Origin: CAWAPS01 sp963783945
GTDB taxonomy: Bacteria; Actinomycetota; Acidimicrobiia; Acidimicrobiales; Palsa-688
Length of the DNA stretch: 64,000 bases
NCBI GenBank assembly: GCA_963783945.1
Contig: CAWAPS010000002.1
Span: 558,001-622,000 of the forward strand
Direction of reading: 5' to 3'
This document shows, piece by piece, positions 7,976 to 16,466 of the stretch. The notes under the pieces are model-generated. The model made no database searches. It was not told where the DNA came from and saw nothing but the letters and a program-made list of their open reading frames with translations. Both the position numbers and the translations under genes were made by a program. Numbering within the stretch: the first letter of the stretch is position 1; the number at the start of each line of letters is the position of its first letter.

Positions 7976-9079
7976 CTAGGGGCGGAACGGGCCCATGAGC
8001 AGGTCACCGTCGCGGTAGTCGACGACGATCGGGCTGTAATGCGCGAGCGTCCCGGCCCCCAAAAGCCCGGACAGACCCGGTGGTAAGGCGTTGCTGTTGA
8101 CGCTTTCGGGTGCCAGTCCGAACGCCTCGAGCTTCCAGGAGTCGACGGTGTAGTGGGTGATCTTCACCGGGCAGGCGTATCCGGCGTAGCCGTTTTCAGT
8201 GCCGGTCTCACCCAAACCGGCTTGACCGGCCAGGGCCGGCGAGACGAAGGTCCTTGTCGCGCCGGTATCGATCAGGAATTCCTCGGGCGGTTGATCTCCG
8301 ACCGCCACCGGGACCAAAGCCTGCACCGACGACAGCAGATCGTCCGGGTGGCGCGGAACAGGCAACGATGTTGTGATCGTCCGGGCGGCGAAGACTCTGG
8401 TCGTGCCGGCCGTCAGCGGGCCGGAGAGATCGGTCTGGCCGTCTCCGATCGCGCTGGAGACCACCTCGCGTTCGGGTCCAGCCCAGATCATGTTGTCCGC
8501 ATCGAAGTCCATCCTCACCGCACCGAAACGGCCAAGAACGTCCGAACCCAACACTCCCATCAGGCCCGGAAGCAGCGGAGATCGAACCGGGCCGACCACA
8601 ACCACCTGGTCGGCGAGGCGAGTCCCATCGACAGACACGTTGGTGACCGTGGCAAATGAGAGCGAACGGGTGCAGCCGAAGCTCACCACCCGTGAGGTGG
8701 AAAGGGTCCGGAGATGCAGGCGCGCCGCGAGCGTCGCGTCCACGACGGTGGCGGATGCTCCGGTATCGACGATGAATGTGAACGGCCCCATCCCGCCAAA
8801 GCACACACCAACCGTGACGATCGTGCCCCCGGCCGCCGGTCGGACCACCCGGACCGGCATGACGGTGTTCGTGGCCGGCTTATCGGCGGCCACCGCGCAG
8901 CCGTGGAAGGTCGGAAGTCCGATCGAAGTCACGCTTGCGCCGCGGCCGGAGGGCCCTCCGCAGGCCGAAACCCAAACCACGGCCAGAACACCCAGGAAGC
9001 CGACGACCGCCTTGGGTGACGGCTTCCGGCCGGCGGCGTGCTCGCCCGATGCCTGCGGTTCGGCCGCCACGCCGAGCAC
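7976..9079 (-). CDS. Retropepsin-like aspartic protease lipoprotein with two DTG motifs
   Basis: A 367-residue protein with a cytoplasmic lead of about 23 residues, a hydrophobic segment (24-39) and a lipobox VSAC with Cys40, so it should be anchored on the outer face of the membrane. The mature part carries two aspartic protease motifs: FIVDTGASATVV (Asp105) and FLIDTGATRTFV (Asp271), each followed by the small-residue/hydrophobic pattern of pepsin-like lobes, with VLGSDVLGRFG and LLGAGTLAHYS as the second-half flap/psi-loop partners. This looks like a single-chain two-lobe enzyme built from duplicated retropepsin units. It neighbours an L,D-transpeptidase, so an envelope role is possible. 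Confidence 0.82.
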   Translation of the reverse strand: MLGVAAEPQASGEHAAGRKPSPKAVVGFLGVLAVVWVSACGGPSGRGASVTSIGLPTFHGCAVAADKPATNTVMPVRVVRPAAGGTIVTVGVCFGGMGPFTFIVDTGASATVVDATLAARLHLRTLSTSRVVSFGCTRSLSFATVTNVSVDGTRLADQVVVVGPVRSPLLPGLMGVLGSDVLGRFGAVRMDFDADNMIWAGPEREVVSSAIGDGQTDLSGPLTAGTTRVFAARTITTSLPVPRHPDDLLSSVQALVPVAVGDQPPEEFLIDTGATRTFVSPALAGQAGLGETGTENGYAGYACPVKITHYTVDSWKLEAFGLAPESVNSNALPPGLSGLLGAGTLAHYSPIVVDYRDGDLLMGPFRP

Positions 9080-9136
9080 GATAGCTGGAGGTTCGCGGCG
9101 AATTGCTCGATCGGTAGGCTCGGTTCCGCCGGACGA

Positions 9137-9892
9137 TCAGGTCTCTATCGTCACCGTCGTGCCGACCGTCGCCCAGTCGAACACCCACTGCGATTCGAGG
9201 GAAGGGAGATGGACGCAGCCGTGGGACCCCTCGGTCATGTATCCGCCGGCCCCGAAGGGCATGGTCTGCCACGGGGCATCGTGGAATCCGTAGGAGCCAT
9301 CGAAGGGCATCCACACGTGGACGTAGTCGTGCCAGCAACCGGTGTAGTTGCATCCGTTGAGGTACTGCGGCCCTTCTTTGGCCTGAATGTGGAACGTCCC
9401 CAACGGTGTGGCATCGTCGGCGCCGGTTGTCACCGGGCTGGTGTTGACCATCTCCGTGCCGTCACACGCCCACAGGGTCTGACGAATGATGCTCACCACC
9501 AGGTCTTTCTCCCCCGGCAGATTGGCGGCACAAGTCCCCGCGGCAAGTGTGACCATCGTGGTCGGCGAGCTTTCCCTGTTCTGATTCCCGCCATTGGGTG
9601 CGGCCGGCGACCCGCTCGGCCCGGCCGCACCGGAGCCGCCGGCCCGGGCCGGCCCGACCGCTGGGGCACGCGACTCGGCGGCGCGTGCGGCCGATCCGCC
9701 CCCGGTGAAGAACCAGCCGGAGCCCAGGACGGCCGCCAGACCAATCGCCATGAACCCGGCGAATCGGACCCACGAGCCCCGGCTTCGCTTCCGGCGGCGC
9801 ATACCCGGGGCCGGCGGCCTGTGACCCGCCCGGCCCGGACCTGGGGGCGCTTTACGCCGACGCTCATCGCGGCCCGGCGGCATCAAGCCCAT
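9137..9892 (-). CDS. L,D-transpeptidase (YkuD family)
   Basis: A 251-residue envelope enzyme. A proline/arginine-rich cytoplasmic tail (1-42) leads to a membrane segment (about 43-60), then a flexible Ala/Gly/Pro linker to about residue 105, then the YkuD domain ending in SHGCVHL with the catalytic Cys226. An upstream HD/His pair (SYGFHDAPW) completes the site. The family cross-links peptidoglycan 3-3 or attaches proteins through m-DAP, and is abundant in Actinobacteria. It is divergent in function from, but next to, the aspartic protease gene in the same direction with a 57-base gap, so they may be cotranscribed. Confidence 0.9.
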   Translation of the reverse strand: MGLMPPGRDERRRKAPPGPGRAGHRPPAPGMRRRKRSRGSWVRFAGFMAIGLAAVLGSGWFFTGGGSAARAAESRAPAVGPARAGGSGAAGPSGSPAAPNGGNQNRESSPTTMVTLAAGTCAANLPGEKDLVVSIIRQTLWACDGTEMVNTSPVTTGADDATPLGTFHIQAKEGPQYLNGCNYTGCWHDYVHVWMPFDGSYGFHDAPWQTMPFGAGGYMTEGSHGCVHLPSLESQWVFDWATVGTTVTIET

Positions 9893-9991
9893 TATCGCTC
9901 ACCTGGGCGGTCCGGAGGGTTTATTCGAGTCCGGAACGACCTCGGCCGGACCGCCGCCGGCTGCAGCAGTCCGGCGGCCTGTCCTGAGATC

Positions 9992-10016
9992 CCGCCGGCA
10001 GCCGAAGCGCCGGCGG
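9992..10016 (-). terminator. Hairpin after msrA
   Basis: CCGCCGGC (9992-9999) and GCCGGCGG (10009-10016) form a perfect 8-bp GC stem with a 9-base loop immediately downstream of the msrA stop. There is no T-run, so it is at best a weak intrinsic terminator or a 3'-end stabiliser. Confidence 0.4.
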
Positions 10017-10020
10017 ATGG

Positions 10021-10542
10021 TTACTCGGTCACCGACTGCGTCCGGCGCGGGAGCTTCCAGTCGGGGCGGACAAAGTGACAGGTGTAGCCGTTCGGGTAGC
10101 GCTCCAGGTAGTCCTGGTGCTCGGGCTCAGCCTCCCAGAACGGACCGGCCGCCGAAACCTCGGTCACGACCTTTCCCGGCCACAGCCCGGAGGCGTCAAC
10201 GTCCGCAATCGTGTCCTCGGCGATCTGCTTCTGGGCGTCACTCGTATAGAAGATCGCCGAACGGTAGCTGCTGCCCACGTCGTTGCCCTGCCGGTTCTTG
10301 GTGGTCGGATCGTGGACCTGGAAGAAAAATTCCAGAAGATCCCGGTAGGAGATCTGCTCGGGGTCGAAGACGATCTCGATGGCCTCGGCATGACCGCCAT
10401 GGTTGCGATAGGTGGCGTTGGGGACGTCGCCGCCCGTGTAGCCGACCCGGGTTGAGATCACTCCGGGCTTCTTCCGTATGAGATCCTGCATCCCCCAGAA
10501 ACAGCCTCCTGCGAGGATCGCTGTCTCGGTCGCCTGGGTCAC
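10021..10542 (-). CDS. msrA: Peptide methionine-(S)-S-oxide reductase
   Basis: MsrA repairs methionine-S-sulfoxide in proteins, being re-reduced by thioredoxin. The nucleophile is Cys14 in the signature GGCFWG at the N-terminus, and the HTTKNRQGND and GSSYRSAIFY core segments are intact. The length of 173 residues is normal. The start overlaps the msrB stop by four bases (10539-10542), so the two enzymes are translated from one msrB-msrA message and together cover both sulfoxide epimers. No resolving Cys pair is obvious near the C-terminus beyond TCHFV. Confidence 0.96.
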   Translation of the reverse strand: MTQATETAILAGGCFWGMQDLIRKKPGVISTRVGYTGGDVPNATYRNHGGHAEAIEIVFDPEQISYRDLLEFFFQVHDPTTKNRQGNDVGSSYRSAIFYTSDAQKQIAEDTIADVDASGLWPGKVVTEVSAAGPFWEAEPEHQDYLERYPNGYTCHFVRPDWKLPRRTQSVTE

Positions 10543-11012
10543 TGCGATGCTCCTTCCTTGTTATCGGTGTCGTCGAACAACTCGCGGTAGCTACCGTAGC
10601 CTTCCCGTTCGAGGTCGTCGACGGGAACGAAACGGAGCGCAGCCGAATTGATGCAGTAGCGGAGCCCGCCCGCCGCCGCGGGTCCGTCCTCGAACACGTG
10701 GCCGAGGTGACTGTCGCCATGGGCCGAACGCACCTCGGTTCGGACCATGCCGTGGCTCGCGTCGAGCTTCTCGATCACGTGCCCGCGCTCCAGCGGGGCG
10801 GTGAAGCTCGGCCACCCGCACTGGCTGTCGAACTTCTCGGTGGACGCGAACAACGGCTCACCGGAAACGACATCCACGTACAGGCCAGCCTGCTTGTGAT
10901 CCCAATACTCGTTGGCGAAAGCCGGCTCTGTGCCGTTCTCTTGGGTGACGCGATACTGCTCCGGGGTCAGCTTGGCCACGGTCTCAGGGTTCTTTTCGTA
11001 GCGGTCCGGCAA
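10539..11012 (-). CDS. msrB: Peptide methionine-(R)-S-oxide reductase
   Basis: MsrB reduces methionine-R-sulfoxide. The catalytic Cys120 sits in RYCINSAALRF, and CGWPSF gives Cys65, the usual position of the resolving residue. The zinc-binding CxxC pairs of many MsrB proteins are absent (SGEPLF replaces the first pair), so this is the zinc-free type. It is first in the msrB-msrA operon with a 4-base overlap. The upstream 190 bases to the divergent LysE gene should contain the promoter. Confidence 0.95.
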   Translation of the reverse strand: MPDRYEKNPETVAKLTPEQYRVTQENGTEPAFANEYWDHKQAGLYVDVVSGEPLFASTEKFDSQCGWPSFTAPLERGHVIEKLDASHGMVRTEVRSAHGDSHLGHVFEDGPAAAGGLRYCINSAALRFVPVDDLEREGYGSYRELFDDTDNKEGASQ

Positions 11013-11205
11013 TGGACGCTCCTTCCAGCTCTTCGATATTCAGTTGGGCAATCGGCGGTTGTCCACGGCGGGCCGCCCGCGAGTGAACGGGGAGCGTGCT
11101 ACCACGAATCAAGGAATTCCGTCGATGCACAGTGATCAACAGTGTCCGGAGCCTCGGTGTTCCCGGGCGACGGGGTAAATCGGTCGATGGGCCACATGAC
11201 CATCG

Positions 11206-11838
11206 GTGAGACTGTCGGACGTGCTGACGGCCTTCGCCACCTTCGCCGGAGCGGCCGCTCTGGTGATTCTCATTCCTGGTCCGGACACCCTGGTCGTCCT
11301 GCGCAGCATGATCCGGTTCGGGCGGCGCGACGCCGCCATGACGGCCGCCGGGGTGCTGACCGGGCTCACCTTGTGGGTCACGGCGGCGACCGTCGGATTG
11401 ACCGCTCTCCTGCGGGCCAGCCACGACGGATACCTCGCGTTGCGCCTCGGCGGGGCGGGATATCTCATGTTCATCGGGCTACAGGCTCTTCGCAGCCGGG
11501 TCCTGGGGAACCCGGCGGAGATGGCCATCGAGTATCGATCACTGGTGGGTCGAGGTTTCCGGGCCGGCCTTACCACGGACCTGCTCAACCCGAAGGTCGG
11601 GATCTTCTGCATTGCCTTCCTGCCTGCCTTCATCCCCCACGGAGCGCCGGTCGCCCCCGTGACCCTGGGATTGGGCACCCTGTTCGTGGTGGAGACCGCC
11701 GTGTACTTCGCCGCCCTGATGCTCGTGGCCACCCGCCTGACGAGATGGCTCAGAACCGACGCCATCCGCCGCCGCCTCAACCGGGCGACGGGCGTCGTTT
11801 TGATCGGCTTCGGGGTCCGCTTGGTTGCCGAGGGATGA
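11206..11838 (+). CDS. LysE/RhtB-family exporter
   Basis: A 210-residue inner-membrane protein with about six hydrophobic segments. The family signature GPDTLVVLRS follows the first helix, and DLLNPKVGIFCIAFLPAFIP marks the central conserved loop. LysE/RhtB carriers export amino acids or related small cations. The GTG at 11206 is used; an in-frame GTG at 11221 is an alternative. Its stop overlaps the ATG of the siderophore-interacting protein gene (ATGA, 11835-11838). The pairing with a flavin ferric-siderophore reductase is unusual and may hint that the exported molecule is metal related. Confidence 0.9.
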   Translation: MRLSDVLTAFATFAGAAALVILIPGPDTLVVLRSMIRFGRRDAAMTAAGVLTGLTLWVTAATVGLTALLRASHDGYLALRLGGAGYLMFIGLQALRSRVLGNPAEMAIEYRSLVGRGFRAGLTTDLLNPKVGIFCIAFLPAFIPHGAPVAPVTLGLGTLFVVETAVYFAALMLVATRLTRWLRTDAIRRRLNRATGVVLIGFGVRLVAEG

Positions 11839-12677
11839 GCCAGGACGATCGCGGCCCCGCTAGGACCGCCGGGGCGCATCAGGATCAGACGCGTCCGGCC
11901 GGCCGGCGCCCACCTCCACCGTTCCGGTTGGTGGAGGTGGTCCGCACCCATCTCCTGAGCGCCCGGATGGCGCGGGTCACGCTGGGGGGACCGGAGCTCG
12001 AAGGTTTGGTGGTCGAGCAACCGGCAGCCAGTGTCCGGGTGTTACTGGCGCCCGGGGCCGAAGGCCCTCTTGTCATGCCCCGGTGGAACGGCAACGAATT
12101 CCTGATGCCGAGCGGCGAGCGACCGACCATCCGGACTCTGACCCCGAGACGGGTCGACCTCGCAGCTCTCGAGCTCGACGTGGACATCGTGATCCACCAA
12201 GGCGGGGCCGCGTCAGAATGGGCCCTGGACGCCGGCCCGGGCACCCGGGCCGCGGTATCCGGTCCCGCCCGGGGGTACCACATCGACCACGAAGCCCCGG
12301 TCCACTTCCTCGCCGGCGACGAGACCGCTATCCCCGCCATCAGCCAGCTGCTCGAGCGCCTGCCTGCCGGCATGCCGGTACGGGCCCATATAGAGGTCGC
12401 GGACCCAGCTGCCCGGATGAAGCTGCCCGAGCACCCGGACGCCACGATCGAGTGGCTGGACCTCCCGCCCGGCGCCCCTCCGGGAGATGCCCTCGTCGCC
12501 GCCGTGACGCAGGCCGAGATCGCTGCGGATACCCGGGTGTGGGTGGCGGGTGAAGCCGCCGCCGTGCAGCGCATCCGACGCCACCTCTTCGAGGCTCGAG
12601 GCCTATCTCGGGCGGACGTAACGGTGCGCGGGTACTGGAAACACGGTCGGGCCGCCGGTGCGGGCGACAACAGCTGA
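11835..12677 (+). CDS. Siderophore-interacting protein (FAD-dependent ferric reductase)
   Basis: A 280-residue SIP/ViuB-family flavoprotein that reduces ferric siderophores with NAD(P)H in the cytoplasm. The N-terminal FAD domain shows RMARVTLGGPEL and the RxYTxR-like segment IRTLTPRRVD; the C-terminal part has FLAGDETAIPAISQLLE and VWVAGEAAAVQRIRRHLFE, followed by GYWKHGR, which is diagnostic for the family. The start is fixed by the ATGA overlap with the LysE gene. The first 30 residues are proline-rich and probably disordered. Confidence 0.92.
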   Translation: MSQDDRGPARTAGAHQDQTRPAGRRPPPPFRLVEVVRTHLLSARMARVTLGGPELEGLVVEQPAASVRVLLAPGAEGPLVMPRWNGNEFLMPSGERPTIRTLTPRRVDLAALELDVDIVIHQGGAASEWALDAGPGTRAAVSGPARGYHIDHEAPVHFLAGDETAIPAISQLLERLPAGMPVRAHIEVADPAARMKLPEHPDATIEWLDLPPGAPPGDALVAAVTQAEIAADTRVWVAGEAAAVQRIRRHLFEARGLSRADVTVRGYWKHGRAAGAGDNS

Positions 12678-12807
12678 TGCGCTGGAGGGACCAGCGAGCC
12701 GGCACCGGCAACCCGAAGGCACCAGCGCGAGCCGGCAGGTCCAGCACCCGCCCCTGGCGACGGCAAAGGCCTGCGAATACCTCGAGGAGGCGTAATGTGC
12801 TGCTGGC

Positions 12808-13728
12808 ATGACGTCCGAAGAAGCGGCGGTCGCGGCTGCCTACCTGGAGCATCTGACGGATGAAGATGTCGCCCTGGTCGGCCACGGCTACCTCAACGGC
12901 GGACCAGCGAGCGACAGCCGGGCCCAACTCCGGAACCGCCGAGGCGGCATGGAAGACCTCCTGCGCAGCTCCGAGGTCTTCAGGGCTGTGTTCGGCCCCG
13001 GCTCGGCCTCCGACCCACTCCTGCGGGCCTCACCGTTTCTCGCTTTCGCCGTCGCCGTCCAGCGGGCGGCCGTGGACCTGGCGTCGGTCACCTACACCCC
13101 GGAGTGGGTGGGGGCCGGAAGGTGGACCCCCGTCTTCGACGCCGGGCGGTTGCGGGAGTTCGCCTCCTCCCCCTGGCGCCGGTTCTTTCTCGCCGAACTG
13201 CTGGCCTCCTACACCCACGTGAACAGCGGGTCGGTCCTGGTGGCGACCCGCCGCGGCTTTCGCCGACAGCGATTCTCGGAGCTGGACCCGGTCCGCCTCG
13301 CCGGGCTTCTGGAGGTGGTGTCCGACGCCGAGCGGCCCGGCGTGCTGCGCCGGCTCGGCGATCTGGCCTTGTTCCTGACCGGCGTGTTCCCCGACTACGT
13401 GGCCCGCCGAGGGTTCGGTCCGATTGAGCAGAGCCGCCTGGCCAGGGCCGGTGGCACTACCGGCGGGGGGGTGCCAGCCCGGCCGGGCGGGAACCGGATC
13501 GGCTTGGGGCCGGCGGAGGACGACGCGGTGGCCATACTCGATCTTCTGGGCCGACGCTGGTACCAGGCGGCTTTCCAGCTGTTGCGAACCGGCCCGATCC
13601 CTGACAATGTCGCGGTGCTCGGCGAGCTTCCAGAGCGCTTCGGAGACGCCCGCCGGATACTTGGGGTGGTGAGAGAAAGGTACCTGTTCGCCGACCGCGA
13701 CCGCTGGTTCGGCAGCGGGCCGCACTGA
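12808..13728 (+). CDS. Conserved hypothetical protein, 306 residues
   Basis: I do not recognise a named family. The protein is soluble, alanine/leucine/arginine-rich and mostly helical, with a hydrophobic core segment SPFLAFAVAVQRAAVDL and a GVFPDYVARRGFGPIEQSRLAR stretch. A glycine-rich linker at about residue 215 separates it from a C-terminal helical part ending in RERYLFADRDRWF. The ATG at 12808 is preceded by GGAGGCG around 12784. It stands alone between the SIP gene and the convergent flavodoxin-like reductase gene. Confidence 0.7.
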   Translation: MTSEEAAVAAAYLEHLTDEDVALVGHGYLNGGPASDSRAQLRNRRGGMEDLLRSSEVFRAVFGPGSASDPLLRASPFLAFAVAVQRAAVDLASVTYTPEWVGAGRWTPVFDAGRLREFASSPWRRFFLAELLASYTHVNSGSVLVATRRGFRRQRFSELDPVRLAGLLEVVSDAERPGVLRRLGDLALFLTGVFPDYVARRGFGPIEQSRLARAGGTTGGGVPARPGGNRIGLGPAEDDAVAILDLLGRRWYQAAFQLLRTGPIPDNVAVLGELPERFGDARRILGVVRERYLFADRDRWFGSGPH

Positions 13729-13743
13729 GTTGGCGCCGGGATT

Positions 13744-14334
13744 TCAGCGGTAAGGGCCATCCCCCGTCGATGTCGATGGAGGGGCAGCAGTACGGACCTG
13801 GAGCCCGGCAACCAGCTCCTGGAGCGCTCCGGCGATGCGCTCTCGCGCTGTCGAATCGGCAACCAGTCCGTCTTCGCCGATCATGGCAGGGGTGACAGGG
13901 ATGTCCGAGCACGCCTCGGCGACAACCGCGGCGTGGGCGTAGCCGAGCACCCGTCGCAGCTCGTCATGGGCCCCGTGAGCGCCCCGGGGCGAGGCGTTGA
14001 TCCAGGCAACAGGTTTTCCATAGATGGAGCCCGGTTTGTCGTCACCGATGGTCCAATCCAGGAGGTTCTTGAACGATCCCGGGAGGGCACCGGCGTACTC
14101 GGGGACGGAGAATAGGATTCCGTCGGACCCGTGAATGTCGGCACGCAGGTCAGCGGCGTTTGCTTCGAGAGGCTCGACATCGAGGTCCGGGTTGTAGTGA
14201 GGGAGCCGGTCCAGCCCCCGGTAGAGGACCGTCTGGGTGTCCCGTGGCGCCAGCCCCCGGGCAGTAAGCAACACCGCCGTATTGGTGGAACGCTCTCGCA
14301 GGCTCCCCGATATCAGGAGCAATCGACCAGCCAT
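13744..14334 (-). CDS. NADPH-dependent FMN/quinone reductase
   Basis: A 196-residue flavodoxin-fold reductase of the FMN_red (azoreductase/chromate reductase-like) family. LLISGSLRERSTNTAVL is the FMN phosphate-binding loop, and FSVPEYAGALPGSFKNLLDW matches the conserved PEYN-G-PG-K-ALDW pattern with Asn replaced by Ala. The ATG at 14334 puts the glycine loop at the usual distance from the N-terminus; an upstream in-frame ATG adds 15 atypical residues. Likely role: two-electron reduction of quinones or xenobiotics in the cytoplasm. Confidence 0.9.
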   Translation of the reverse strand: MAGRLLLISGSLRERSTNTAVLLTARGLAPRDTQTVLYRGLDRLPHYNPDLDVEPLEANAADLRADIHGSDGILFSVPEYAGALPGSFKNLLDWTIGDDKPGSIYGKPVAWINASPRGAHGAHDELRRVLGYAHAAVVAEACSDIPVTPAMIGEDGLVADSTARERIAGALQELVAGLQVRTAAPPSTSTGDGPYR

Positions 14335-14517
14335 GGTCGGGCCAACGGACGGCGGGCGCAGCATATTCCGCCCCGCCATCCCCGGTCATAGCCGCCCCAG
14401 TTCCGGCGCGAGCCCGTGTGCCCTCCTCGGGGCCGGAGCGGCGTCGCGCCCAGGTTGGCATGCAAGAGTGGTGACGAAGCCCGAAGACCCGTAAGGACAC
14501 GACAGGGAGGCGCACAC

Positions 14518-16059
14518 ATGCCCAATTCCGAGAGGTATGTCCTAACGGGAAGCGATCGGGACCTGCCCAAAGGACACAGGCGTTTGGCCGATGTGGATCC
14601 CGACGAGGTCGCCACAGTGACGGTATACGTACGGCCGCGCCCACCGATTGGCTCACCGATCAGCGCAGACCGCCCGACCCCCGAAGAGACCAGCCGGACC
14701 TGGACCAGACAAGAATACGCAGCTCAGTTCGGCGCCACCCCGGAGGACTTCGAGGCCGTTCGCAGGTTCGCAGAGGAGTACCACCTCTCTGCCGGTCAGG
14801 CCGATGCCGGCCGTCGCAGCATCGTTCTGACCGGCCGGTTGGCCGACCTGGGCGAGGCCTTCGGAGCGGCCCTTGCGGTGTGTGGAGATCCCTCCGGGGA
14901 GCAATACCGGGCGTTCGTCGGACCCCTCAACCCGCCCGTCGGCCTTCGCGGCTTGATAACCGGGGTATTCGGTCTCGACCAACGGGCCCAGGCCCGGACC
15001 CAGTTTCGGGTGGGGTCGGCGCCGAGTGTGCAGTACACGCCCGTCCAGATCGCCGAACAGTACGAGTTCCCGCCGGGAGTCGATGGAACGGGCGAATGCA
15101 TCGGTCTGGTCGAGCTCGGCGGGGGGTACCGGACCTCCGACCTCACCGAATACTTCTCGGCGCTCGGCCTGGCCTCCCCGACGGTCGTCACCGTCAGCGT
15201 CGACGGGGGGACGAACTCTCCCGGAACGGCGACCGGTCCCGACGTGGAGGTCATGCTGGACATCGAGATGGCGGCTGCGGTCGCCCCGGGGGCCACCATT
15301 GCGGTGTACTTCGGCCCCAACACCGACCAGGGTTTCATCGATTCGGTGTCCACCGCCATCCACGATGCCAACAACCGGCCGTCCGTCGTATCGATCAGCT
15401 GGGGAGGCCCCGAGAGCACCTGGACCAGCCAGGCCATGAACGAGATGGAATCGGCCTTTACCTCCGCCGGCAGCATGGGCGTCACAATCACGGTGGCCTC
15501 GGGCGACAACGGCTCTACCGATGGGGTCAGCGACGGCCTGCAGCACGTCGACTTCCCAGCCTCCGCGCCCCATGCCCTCGGCTGCGGAGGCACGTCGCTC
15601 ACCGGAACGACCGAAGTGGTGTGGGACTCACCGGGGGGAGGGGCGGGAGGAGGCGGGGTGAGCATCCAGTTCGCGCTTCCGTCCTACCAGACGGGCGCCG
15701 GAGTGCCGGTCTCGGCCAACCCGGGTGGGCAAGCCGGCCGCGGCGTGCCCGACGTGGCGGGCGATGCCGATCCGAACACCGGCTACTCGGTGCGGGTCGA
15801 CGGCCAGGACATGGTCGTCGGCGGCACGAGCGCGGTCGCCCCCCTCTGGGCCGGCCTGGTGGCCCGGCTCAACCACGCGCTCGGATCGCCGGTCGGGTCC
15901 GTACACGCCCGTCTTTACGCCACGCCCACCTCGTTCCGCGACATCACATCCGGAGACAACGGCGCCTACCAGGCGGGGCCCGGCTGGGACGCCTGCACCG
16001 GCCTCGGCTCACCAAAGGGCACCGTCCTCCTGACCGCCCTGCGAGCCCTCAGTTCGTGA
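14518..16059 (+). CDS. S53 family (sedolisin/kumamolisin-like) serine-carboxyl peptidase
   Basis: A 513-residue acid-acting peptidase. The N-terminal 170 residues match a pro-kumamolisin activation domain. The catalytic domain shows Glu244-x3-Asp248 (DVEVMLD), the oxyanion region SISWGGPES, and the nucleophile Ser438 in GGTSAVAPLWAGL. The calcium-site end DITSGDNGAY ... GWDACTGLGSP is intact. The ATG at 14518 follows AGGGAGG; upstream codons are not protein-like. No signal peptide or membrane segment is visible, which is odd for a peptidase normally exported but is seen in kumamolisin-type precursors. Confidence 0.94.
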   Translation: MPNSERYVLTGSDRDLPKGHRRLADVDPDEVATVTVYVRPRPPIGSPISADRPTPEETSRTWTRQEYAAQFGATPEDFEAVRRFAEEYHLSAGQADAGRRSIVLTGRLADLGEAFGAALAVCGDPSGEQYRAFVGPLNPPVGLRGLITGVFGLDQRAQARTQFRVGSAPSVQYTPVQIAEQYEFPPGVDGTGECIGLVELGGGYRTSDLTEYFSALGLASPTVVTVSVDGGTNSPGTATGPDVEVMLDIEMAAAVAPGATIAVYFGPNTDQGFIDSVSTAIHDANNRPSVVSISWGGPESTWTSQAMNEMESAFTSAGSMGVTITVASGDNGSTDGVSDGLQHVDFPASAPHALGCGGTSLTGTTEVVWDSPGGGAGGGGVSIQFALPSYQTGAGVPVSANPGGQAGRGVPDVAGDADPNTGYSVRVDGQDMVVGGTSAVAPLWAGLVARLNHALGSPVGSVHARLYATPTSFRDITSGDNGAYQAGPGWDACTGLGSPKGTVLLTALRALSS

Positions 16060-16445
16060 CGCTTGATCTCATTCTGATCGGGGTGGCGAACAGCCTCGAT
16101 CCCATTCCCCTCAGCGCCTTCATGATCATCCTCCCGTCCAAACGGAGGTCGTGAAGGGCGCAACCTTCATTTTTGGCTGGCTGATCTCGCTCGCCATCGT
16201 CGTAGCGGTCACCGTCCTTGCCACCGGCAACAATCCGCCCAAGCCGAGCACCGCTCCGTCCTTGGCCGGGCTGGCAGTCAAGATCGCCATTGGGGTCGGG
16301 TTGATTCCGCCCCGATCAGAGCCAGGCGCTCCTTACCCGGATCAGGGCATGGATGGACACTCATACGGATCAGGTCATAATCGTCGGCTCTCTGCTTCTG
16401 GGCTTCTGGCTGGTCGGCAGGAGCATCACCCTGATCGTCTCATGA
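16056..16445 (+). pseudogene. Decayed Sap/GAP-family membrane protein gene
   Basis: Three pieces of one membrane protein lie in different frames. 16056-16154 reads VTLDLILIGVANSLDPIPLSAF...; 16151 onward reads KGATFIFGWLISLAIVVAVT...APSLAGLAVKIAIGVG; 16353-16445 reads the C-terminal helix VIIVGSLLLGFWLVGRSI. In order they resemble the N-terminus, helix 2-3 and last helix of the mycobacterial-type Sap/GAP lipid-export family, with roughly 100 residues missing between the second and third piece. The first frame overlaps the peptidase stop (GTGA) and meets the second in another GTGA. A disrupted gene is the simplest reading. Confidence 0.7.
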
Positions 16446-16466
16446 GGGTCTGTTCGGCGCCGGGGT

